From Firmicutes bacterium UBA993 (lineage in GTDB: Bacteria > Bacillota > Dethiobacteria > DTU022): a stretch of 18,630 nucleotides of DNA. This document shows positions 1 through 6,464 of the stretch, in pieces. Position 1 is the first letter of the stretch. Each line of letters begins with the position of its first letter. The stretch lies in assembly GCA_002292015.1 (NCBI GenBank), contig DBBD01000007.1:1-18630 (forward strand). Direction: 5' to 3'. The notes under the pieces were generated by a model, which did not search any database, was not told where the DNA came from, and saw only the letters and a program-made list of their open reading frames with translations. The translations under genes and the position numbers were made by a program.

Positions 1-2
1 CT

Positions 3-1676
3 TTAGTTCTCCGGGGAGATCAGGGGCCGGACCTGTTTACCTTTCTGCTCCAGTTCCCGGAATTGGATCTTGTTGCCCTTGTTTGTCCCGATGGTATGCC
101 TGACTGGTTACCGGCCTCAGAACGAAAACAATATTTTATTACAGCTGATCTTAACAAAGTTGTTGCCCTGGCAGAGCTTGATGCAATCATTGATGGAACT
201 GGTGAGCCGGAGATTAGAGATTACCTGCGTCAGAGGATTGACAAAAATGTTAGGTATGAAGAGCTGGTTTCTGGGTCGGTGCTGCATGCAATTTTCAGTT
301 CCCGCAAAAAACTTGCAGAAACACGTCTAATTAAAGGAGAGCTGCTGGCAATCCTGAACTCGGTTCAGGACGCTATCGAGGTGGTCGATGCCAGGGGCAT
401 AGTAAAGTACGTTAATCCGGCTTTCAGCCGGGTTACAGGAATCCCTGAGCAGAAAAGAATAAACCGTTCAATCTTCGATGTATCTCCCCATGGCGCGCTG
501 GCCCAGTCTTTAATCCAGCAAAAACCGGTTACCGGATATAGAACCTACGTAGGCGGTTCTGCTGCCGATGTTATCTCCAACGCTTCACCGATCTTGGTCG
601 ATGGCGAAATAATGGGTGCGGTTGTTGTTTTTCAGCCGGTTGGCGATATTTTAAAGCTGATGGACGAACTAAAACATAGTAATTCAATTATTGATAACCT
701 ATATGCTCAAATTGACCAGATCTCCGGATTCAGGTGCAATTTTGAGATGCTGATCGGGAAGAGCAAAATATTTTGTGCTGCTGTTGATAAGGCCCGCAAG
801 GCAGCGCGCAGTGAATCTTGCCTTCTGATCACCGGAGAAAGCGGTACCGGGAAAAGCCTTTTTTCCCGGGCTATTCACTGCGGTAGCGTAAGAAATAAAC
901 GTCCAATAATTGTTTTTGATTGCTCGTCTGTACCTGATTCCCTGCAGGAAATAGAGCTTTTCGGCTGTGAAAAAGGGGCGATGCCCGGGATTCTGAGGAC
1001 CAGGCTGGGTAAGCTCGAACTGGCTGAAGGCAGCACCCTTTTCATAAAAGAGATCAATTCTCTAATACCCTTCTTGCAGAAAAGACTGCTTAACGTAATG
1101 GATCAGCACTCGTTTACCAGGATCGGCGGCGAGCAAGAGATCTCAAGCAATGTGCGAATTATCGCTTCTACCGGAGAAAACTTGCTTGATGCTTCGCATA
1201 GGGGCTACTTTTCTGAAGAGCTATATCGTAAGTTGAGCTTTGTGTCAATTGAGCTGCCCCCGCTGCGAAAACGCCAGGATGATATACTGTTGATTGCGGA
1301 AGATATAATATCCCGGCTTAACCGTAAGCTGTGTCGGTCGGTGAACGAAATTTCGGCCAGGGCGATGCAGGAGCTGGTGGCCTACGACTGGCCGGGCAAT
1401 ATCAGAGAGCTAAAGAGCGCCCTGGAGCGGGCGATGATAGAAACCGACGGACAGGTCATCGAGTATCATCATTTCTTACCATATACCAGCCGACCAGGTT
1501 TACCTGATCACTCTGCTTTTGAGGAAATTATACCGTTGGAAAAAATGGAAGAAAAAATGCTTAAATTGGCTTTAACCAGGTTCGGTGAGAGTCTCGAAGG
1601 CAAGAAAAAGGCGGCCCAGGCTTTGAATATTTCCCTCGCTACTTTATATAATAAGCTGAAAAAATACGGCAGCTAA
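3..1676 (+). CDS. PAS / AAA+ (sigma-54-activator-like) / Fis-HTH transcriptional regulator, 5' truncated
   Basis: The reading frame is open to the left edge of the window, so the true start lies upstream; the TTG at 63 is only the first internal start-like codon. Residue numbers count from that TTG. The N-terminal part up to about residue 80 resembles the Rossmann-like sensor domain of some PAS-containing regulators (for example DAIIDGTGEPE at 40-50). A PAS domain spans about 88-195 and an AAA+ domain about 225-460. Walker A is intact (GESGTGKS, 258-265), as are ELPPLRKR and WPGNIREL. The usual GAFTGA sigma-54 loop reads GAMPGI (305-310), and Walker B reads STLFIKEI, with Lys329 in place of Asp. 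A Fis-type HTH closes the protein (about 490-535). It probably regulates the downstream succinate/propionate genes, possibly as a TyrR-like factor that does not work through sigma-54. Domain calls are firm; target and ligand are inferred. Confidence 0.88.
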   Translation, partial: LVLRGDQGPDLFTFLLQFPELDLVALVCPDGMPDWLPASERKQYFITADLNKVVALAELDAIIDGTGEPEIRDYLRQRIDKNVRYEELVSGSVLHAIFSSRKKLAETRLIKGELLAILNSVQDAIEVVDARGIVKYVNPAFSRVTGIPEQKRINRSIFDVSPHGALAQSLIQQKPVTGYRTYVGGSAADVISNASPILVDGEIMGAVVVFQPVGDILKLMDELKHSNSIIDNLYAQIDQISGFRCNFEMLIGKSKIFCAAVDKARKAARSESCLLITGESGTGKSLFSRAIHCGSVRNKRPIIVFDCSSVPDSLQEIELFGCEKGAMPGILRTRLGKLELAEGSTLFIKEINSLIPFLQKRLLNVMDQHSFTRIGGEQEISSNVRIIASTGENLLDASHRGYFSEELYRKLSFVSIELPPLRKRQDDILLIAEDIISRLNRKLCRSVNEISARAMQELVAYDWPGNIRELKSALERAMIETDGQVIEYHHFLPYTSRPGLPDHSAFEEIIPLEKMEEKMLKLALTRFGESLEGKKKAAQALNISLATLYNKLKKYGS

Positions 1677-1689
1677 TTAGGGACTGTCA

Positions 1690-1749
1690 TGCCATCGGGT
1701 GGCACCCGCAGAGGGATTAGCCCCCCTTACCCTCTACTTTTTGCGGGGG
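1690..1749 (+). promoter_or_regulatory. Structured intergenic region between regulator and sucC: palindrome plus terminator-like hairpin
   Basis: The 116-bp gap between the regulator and sucC holds a 13-bp near-perfect palindrome, CGGGTG-G-CACCCG (1696-1708). It is followed by AGAGGG (1710-1715), which can pair with CCCTCT (1730-1735) ahead of ACTTTTT, a weak terminator-like shape with a 14-nt loop. The C-run in that loop (1721-1726) can alternatively pair with the G-run at 1745-1749, so two mutually exclusive folds are possible. The palindrome could be an operator for the upstream regulator. No convincing -35/-10 or -24/-12 promoter for sucC was found; TATAAG at 1760-1765 is the best isolated -10-like element. 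Function is inferred. Confidence 0.4.
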
Positions 1750-1792
1750 AGAAGGAATTTATAAGAAAGTTCAGGAGAATGGAGGCAGTGCA

Positions 1793-2902
1793 TTGAAGCT
1801 TTATGAGTATCTCGGTAAAAAACTTTTTAGAGAATATGGCATACCGGTGCCGCGCGGTAAAGTTGTAGCTAGCGCTGAAGAGGCTGCTGAGGCTGCTGCC
1901 GGACTGGGTGAGGTGGTCATTAAATCCCAGGTTTTAAGCGGTAAGAGGGGCAAGGCCGGGGGCATTTCCTTTGCATCCAATCCGGATCAGGCCCGTGAAG
2001 AAGCCGGACGCATTCTACAAATGGAAATAAACGATCTGGTAGTGGAAAAACTGCTTGTTGAAGAAAAACTAAAAATTGAGCAGGAACTTTACCTGGCACT
2101 TGCTGTTGACTGTTCAACTAAGTTGCCGATAGTCCTGGCTTCGCTGGATGGGGGCATGGATGTTGAAGATGTACCGGAAGAGCGAATGATCAAGTGGCCG
2201 GTTGACGTGTCGATTGGTCTGCAGGATTACGCGGTACGCGAGATATGCAGGCAGCTGGGAGTAAGCGGCAGTCTGAAAAACGAAATTATATCGTTTATGC
2301 CTAAACTGTATCAGTTTTTTCGAGCCATGGATGCCGAACTGGCGGAAATTAACCCTCTTGCTGTAACTGCCCAAGGGCTGGTTGCGGCAGATGCCAAGGT
2401 GACCATTGACGATGACGCAATTTTCAGGCACCGTGAATTGCCGAAGATTAAGGAGAAAACAGCGCTCGAAATGCGAGCGGATGAACTTGGTTTAGCTTAT
2501 GTTGAGCTTGATGGTAACATTGCCATCATGGCTAACGGTGCCGGTATCACCATGGCAACCCTCGATATGGTCCAGCACTTTGGCGGAAAACCGGCAAACT
2601 TTCTCGATTTTGGGGGCGGTGCAGATGTGGATAGAACAGCCCAGGCGCTTGAGCTTCTGCTCGCTACCAATCCCAAGGTGCTTTTGATCAATATCTTTGG
2701 CGGCATCACACGTTGTGATGTTGTGGCTGAAGCTTTTGTCAAAGTCAGGGAAAGAAAAGGGTTCAACCTCCCCGTATCGTTCCGCCTCGTTGGGACCAAC
2801 GAAACTGAAGGAAGAGCAATGCTTGAAAAAACGGGAATCAAGGTTTTCAGCACAATGGATGATGCTGTGCGCCAGGCAGTTGAAGCTGCCCGTGCTTTAT
2901 AG
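1793..2902 (+). CDS. sucC: Succinyl-CoA synthetase (ADP-forming), beta subunit
   Basis: This is the ATP-grasp subunit that couples succinyl-CoA hydrolysis to nucleotide phosphorylation, acting with SucD in the cytoplasm. It has 369 aa, slightly shorter than the E. coli beta subunit (388 aa). Recognisable family stretches include the N-terminal KLYEYLGKKLFREYGIPVP, SGKRGKAGG, AEINPLAV, ANGAGITMATLD, NFLDFGGGA and INIFGGITRCDVVA. The start is a TTG at 1793 with GGAGG at 1781-1785, a 7-nt spacing. sucD follows after 77 bp, and the methylmalonyl-CoA mutase genes come next, so the natural substrate is probably succinate. Related malate-CoA ligases share this fold; context argues against that alternative but does not exclude it. 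Nucleotide specificity cannot be read from the sequence. Confidence 0.93.
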   Translation: MKLYEYLGKKLFREYGIPVPRGKVVASAEEAAEAAAGLGEVVIKSQVLSGKRGKAGGISFASNPDQAREEAGRILQMEINDLVVEKLLVEEKLKIEQELYLALAVDCSTKLPIVLASLDGGMDVEDVPEERMIKWPVDVSIGLQDYAVREICRQLGVSGSLKNEIISFMPKLYQFFRAMDAELAEINPLAVTAQGLVAADAKVTIDDDAIFRHRELPKIKEKTALEMRADELGLAYVELDGNIAIMANGAGITMATLDMVQHFGGKPANFLDFGGGADVDRTAQALELLLATNPKVLLINIFGGITRCDVVAEAFVKVRERKGFNLPVSFRLVGTNETEGRAMLEKTGIKVFSTMDDAVRQAVEAARAL

Positions 2903-2979
2903 TCGAAAACGCAGAACGGTATGTTCATACCACTAAAGGCCCTAACCGGCGTTATATAAGTTTGAAAGGAGCAGTTCAA

Positions 2980-3846
2980 ATGGCTATATACATAAATAAA
3001 AAAACCCGCGTTCTGGTTCAGGGCATTACCGGCAAACAGGGTTCGTTTCATACCGGGCAGATGCTGGATTACGGCACCCATATTGTTGGTGGTGTTTCAC
3101 CAGGTAAGGGTGGACAGGCTGTTGAAGGAGTTCCGGTTTTTGATACCGTTTTTGAAGCAATGGAGAAAGAACCTGCCGAAGCTTCTATCCTTTTCATCCC
3201 GGCCCCTTTTGCCCGCGATGCCGCCCTCGAGGCGCTGGATGCCGGCATTAAATTATTGGTACTGATTCCTGAACATATACCGCTTCACGATGCGATGGAC
3301 ATAATGGCTTTTGCCAAACACAAGGGTGCTGTGGTAGTTGGTCCCAATACGTTCGGCCTTGTTTCGTCGGGCTACTGTAAGATCGGGATTATGCCTAATA
3401 AATATTTTATCCCCGGACCGGTTGGGGTGGTTTCGCGCAGCGGAACCCTCTGTTATGAGATTGTCGGCCATCTGACGGTCAATCAAACCGGAACGACAAC
3501 TGTTGTTGGTCTCGGTGGCGACCGCGTGGTCGGCTTGCATTTCATTGATGTTTTAAAGCAGTTTGAAGCCGATCCAGAAACGAGAGTAATAGTACTGATC
3601 GGCGAGATCGGAGGCAGTGCTGAAGAAGAAGCAGCGGATTTTATTGCCGGGGGAATCAGTAAACCGGTTGTTGCCTACCTGGCTGGGAAAAGCGCTCCAC
3701 CGGGTAAAAGGATGGGTCATGCAGGGGCCATTATAGAAAGAGGTAAAGGCACCTTTGACGGCAAAGTAAAATCACTGACCACTGCCGGGGTTAAGGTAGC
3801 CGCTTTACCAGGTCAGGTGGTCAGGCTGATTCAAGAAGCAATGTAA
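2980..3846 (+). CDS. sucD: Succinyl-CoA synthetase, alpha subunit
   Basis: This subunit binds CoA and carries the phosphohistidine of succinyl-CoA synthetase. ATG 2980 is chosen because AAAGGAG lies 8 nt upstream (2965-2971); an in-frame TTG at 2962 has no ribosome binding site and would add six residues. The 288-aa product matches the usual length. The Rossmann CoA-binding start (QGITGKQGSFHTGQM), VGGVSPGKGG, SRSGTLCYE, GEIGGSAEEEAADF and the active-site KRMGHAGAII are all present; the phosphorylated His is about residue 247. Two conserved patches differ from E. coli: GPNCPG reads GPNTFG, so the conserved Cys is Thr, and GGDP reads GGDR. It lies in one transcription unit with sucC and the mutase genes. 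Confidence 0.94.
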   Translation: MAIYINKKTRVLVQGITGKQGSFHTGQMLDYGTHIVGGVSPGKGGQAVEGVPVFDTVFEAMEKEPAEASILFIPAPFARDAALEALDAGIKLLVLIPEHIPLHDAMDIMAFAKHKGAVVVGPNTFGLVSSGYCKIGIMPNKYFIPGPVGVVSRSGTLCYEIVGHLTVNQTGTTTVVGLGGDRVVGLHFIDVLKQFEADPETRVIVLIGEIGGSAEEEAADFIAGGISKPVVAYLAGKSAPPGKRMGHAGAIIERGKGTFDGKVKSLTTAGVKVAALPGQVVRLIQEAM

Positions 3847-3883
3847 AAAATATATTGTGCCCGGAAAGGATGATGAAGCAACT

Positions 3884-5557
3884 ATGAGTAGACAGGCTCA
3901 TGATTTAGAGTGCACTGCGGCAAGAGAGGCCTGGTGGGAAAAAGTTAATAAATCCCTGGAAAAGCATCCGGAACGTAAAGCATTCAAAACCGATTCTGAC
4001 TACGAAATAGAAAGGGTTTACGATGTTCTGGATTTGGAAACTTTCAACTATCAGGAACAACTTAACTGGCCGGGTGACTATCCCTATACCAGGGGTATTC
4101 AGCCGACCATGTATCGCGGCCGCCTCTGGACTATGCGCCAGTACGCCGGTTTTGGCAGTGCCGAGGCGACCAACGAACGGTTTCGCTATCTCCTTGAGCA
4201 GGGTCAAACCGGACTCAGTGTAGCTTTTGACCTGCCGACTCAGATCGGTTACGATTCAGATCACCCCCTGGCCCGCGGAGAAGTTGGAAAAGTGGGAGTG
4301 GCTATCGATTCGTTGGTTGATATGGAGATCCTAATGGATCAAATTCCTCTTGATCAGGTCAGCACCTCGATGACTATTAACTCACCGGCTGCGGTGTTGC
4401 TGGCAATGTATATGGCAGTTGCCGAAAAACAGGGAATTGCCATGAAACAGCTCAACGGTACAATACAGAATGACATTTTAAAAGAGTATGTTGCCCGGGG
4501 TACCTATATTTTCCCTCCACGGGAATCGATGCGTATAATTGTTGATATATTCGCATATGCCGGCAAAATGATTCCTAACTGGAATACAATCAGTATTAGT
4601 GGCTATCATATTCGCGAGGCCGGGTCCACTGCGGTTCAGGAAGTGGCTTTTACTCTTGGCAATGCCATTGCCTATGTCGAAGCTGCAGTTGCCGCAGGGC
4701 TGGAAGTGGACCAGTTTGCTCCCCGCCTGTCGTTTTTCTTCAATGCCCATTCAAACTTCTTTGAAGAAATAGCAAAATTCCGCGCAGCCAGGAGAATTTG
4801 GGCCCGCCTGATGAAAGAACGTTTCGGAGCTAAAAACCCGCGCTCAATGATGCTGCGATTCCATACCCAGACTGCCGGATCAACTCTCACGGCTCAGCAG
4901 CCTGATGTTAACCTGATGCGTGTGGCCTTCCAGGCCCTTAGTGCGGTATTAGGCGGAACCCAGTCGCTGCATACCAATTCCCGTGATGAAGCGCTGGCTT
5001 TACCCAGCGAACAATCCGTGCTTCTGGCTTTACGTACCCAGCAGGTAATTGGCTATGAAATTGGGGTAACTGATACCGTTGATCCGTTGGGCGGATCATA
5101 TTTCATCGAGAAGTTGACCGATCAGATTGAAAGCGAAGTCTTGAATTATATCAGAAAGATCGATCAGCTAGGCGGTGCTGTTGAAGCGATTGAAAAAGGC
5201 TTCATTCAAAAAGAGATCCAAGCCAGCGCTTATCGTTACCAAAAAGAGATTGAATCCCAGGAGCGGGTGGTGGTTGGTGTAAACCGCTTTACGAGCAGCG
5301 GCGAGCAACCGATAGATCTTTTAAAGATGGATCCCGCAACCAGCCAGAGGCAGGTAGAGCGGCTCAAAGAGGTTAGAATCAGCCGAAACCAGGCGAAGGT
5401 TGCTGAAACCCTTAATGAGCTGAGGCGGACTGCCCAGGGCAACAATAACCTTATGCCTGCGATATTCGAAGCCGTTAAGGCATATGCCACGCTCGGCGAA
5501 ATATGCGGAGTTCTGCGTGATCTGTTTGGTGAATACCAGCAGCAAATTATAATTTAA
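3884..5557 (+). CDS. mcmA: Methylmalonyl-CoA mutase, large (catalytic, alpha) subunit
   Basis: This is the TIM-barrel half of a two-subunit B12-dependent mutase that interconverts succinyl-CoA and (R)-methylmalonyl-CoA. Its 557 aa lack the C-terminal cobalamin domain, which is encoded by the next gene. Substrate-diagnostic residues favour methylmalonyl-CoA: the Tyr in WTMRQYAGFG (about residue 87) and the Arg in LKEYVARGTY (about 205) correspond to Tyr89 and Arg207 of the Propionibacterium enzyme, whereas isobutyryl-CoA mutases have Phe and Gln there. Other family stretches are GQTGLSVAFDLPTQIGYDSD, SMTINSPA, NGTIQNDILKE, FHTQTAGSTLTAQQP and GGTQSLHTNS. The start at ATG 3884 is uncertain: AAAGGA (3865-3870) is 13 nt away, and an in-frame GTG at 3857 lacks any ribosome binding site. 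It follows sucD by 37 bp. Confidence 0.95.
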   Translation: MSRQAHDLECTAAREAWWEKVNKSLEKHPERKAFKTDSDYEIERVYDVLDLETFNYQEQLNWPGDYPYTRGIQPTMYRGRLWTMRQYAGFGSAEATNERFRYLLEQGQTGLSVAFDLPTQIGYDSDHPLARGEVGKVGVAIDSLVDMEILMDQIPLDQVSTSMTINSPAAVLLAMYMAVAEKQGIAMKQLNGTIQNDILKEYVARGTYIFPPRESMRIIVDIFAYAGKMIPNWNTISISGYHIREAGSTAVQEVAFTLGNAIAYVEAAVAAGLEVDQFAPRLSFFFNAHSNFFEEIAKFRAARRIWARLMKERFGAKNPRSMMLRFHTQTAGSTLTAQQPDVNLMRVAFQALSAVLGGTQSLHTNSRDEALALPSEQSVLLALRTQQVIGYEIGVTDTVDPLGGSYFIEKLTDQIESEVLNYIRKIDQLGGAVEAIEKGFIQKEIQASAYRYQKEIESQERVVVGVNRFTSSGEQPIDLLKMDPATSQRQVERLKEVRISRNQAKVAETLNELRRTAQGNNNLMPAIFEAVKAYATLGEICGVLRDLFGEYQQQIII

Positions 5558-5608
5558 TTCGAAGGCGAAAACTGCCATCGCAGCTTAAATAACGAAGGAG
5601 GTATTATG

Positions 5609-6010
5609 ATGTCCGAAAAACCGGTCCGGGTCCTTGTCGGTAAAATCGGCCTCGATGGTCATGACCGTGGAGCCAAAGTAGTAGCCCAAGCGCTGCGAGA
5701 TGCCGGTATGGAGGTTATTTATACCGGATTAAGACAGACACCGGAGCAAATTGTTGAAACGGCGCTACAGGAGGATGTCCAGGTAATCGGTTTAAGTATT
5801 TTGTCGGGGGCGCACATGCAGCTGATCCCACCAGTGGTTGAAATGCTGCGCGAACAGGAAAGCAGTGATATAATTGTCCTTATCGGCGGCATTATACCTC
5901 GCGATGATATTGTTTACCTGAAAGAGCGTGGGGTGGCTGAAGTCTTCACACCTGGTATATCTACGGTGGAGATTGTCAATTTTATTAAGAAAAAACTTGA
6001 ATTAAACTGA
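5609..6010 (+). CDS. mcmB: Methylmalonyl-CoA mutase, small (cobalamin-binding, beta) subunit
   Basis: This is a stand-alone B12-binding domain of 133 aa that partners the large mutase subunit encoded 51 bp upstream. The base-off/His-on signature is complete: LDGHDRG supplies the cobalt-ligating His (about residue 18), GLSILSGAH is the SxL segment, and LIGGIIP is the glycine-rich loop. Length and motif spacing match the small subunits of archaeal and Firmicutes mutases. AAGGAGG at 5595-5601 is 7 nt from ATG 5609 and 4 nt from ATG 5606; either start is possible and the difference is one Met. The GTPase chaperone gene meaB, which commonly sits beside mutase genes, is not present on either side. 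Confidence 0.95.
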   Translation: MSEKPVRVLVGKIGLDGHDRGAKVVAQALRDAGMEVIYTGLRQTPEQIVETALQEDVQVIGLSILSGAHMQLIPPVVEMLREQESSDIIVLIGGIIPRDDIVYLKERGVAEVFTPGISTVEIVNFIKKKLELN

Positions 6011-6027
6011 CAGGTGGAGGGACTGAG

Positions 6028-6426
6028 ATGTTTGAAAAGATCGATCATGTCGGTATAGCTGTTGCCGGCCTTGATGAAGCGTTAAAACTGTTCCGCGATC
6101 AGCTTGGTTTGGAGTGTAAAGGTATCGAACTAGTCGAGGAGCAAAAAGTTAAAGTTGCTTTTTTACCAGTAGGAGAAAGTAAGATTGAGCTTTTAGAGGC
6201 GACCGACCCTGAAGGTCCGGTCGGCAAGTTTGTTGAGAAGAAGGGCGGCGGAGTGCACCATCTATCTTTTAGGGTCAAGAATATTGAAGAAAAACTCAAG
6301 CAGTTGAAAGAAAAAGGTGTGGCCTTGATAGATGAAAAGCCTCGTTACGGAGCCGGTGGGGCCAAGATCGCTTTTCTGCATCCCAAGTCAACCGGCGGAG
6401 TTTTGATTGAAATTTGCGAGCGTTAA
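6028..6426 (+). CDS. mce: Methylmalonyl-CoA epimerase
   Basis: This VOC-superfamily (glyoxalase fold) epimerase interconverts (R)- and (S)-methylmalonyl-CoA, linking the mutase to the (S)-specific carboxyltransferase encoded next. The 132-aa length is typical. The two beta-alpha-beta-beta-beta modules are visible. Likely metal ligands are His7 in KIDHVGIAV, an acidic or polar residue in SKIELLE, a His in GGVHHLSFRV, and the Glu in GVLIEICER near the C-terminus. A GGTGGAGGGA ribosome binding site precedes ATG 6028, which is 17 bp after the mutase small subunit, so translation is probably coordinated. The assignment rests on both sequence and context; other VOC enzymes are unlikely here. Confidence 0.94.
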   Translation: MFEKIDHVGIAVAGLDEALKLFRDQLGLECKGIELVEEQKVKVAFLPVGESKIELLEATDPEGPVGKFVEKKGGGVHHLSFRVKNIEEKLKQLKEKGVALIDEKPRYGAGGAKIAFLHPKSTGGVLIEICER

Positions 6427-6464
6427 AGAGTCGGCAGAATTGCGAAGAAAGCGGTGACAAAAGT

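Noticed and set aside
1700..1715. Possible -24/-12 sigma-54 promoter (perfect TGGCAC at 1700-1705)
   Set aside because: After the 5-bp spacer the -12 element reads GAGG instead of TTGC, so the essential GC is missing. The adjacent regulator also lacks the GAFTGA loop.
1690..1745. T-box leader upstream of sucC, because GGGTGGCACCCGC resembles a T-box core and a hairpin with a T-run follows
   Set aside because: There is no room for Stem I between the regulator stop and this point, no specifier loop or AGTA motif is present, and the gene downstream is not amino-acid related.
2497..3081. 194-codon open frame on the minus strand across sucC/sucD
   Set aside because: It lies antisense to two well-supported genes, has no homology I recognise and no ribosome binding site; it reflects codon bias of the sense genes.
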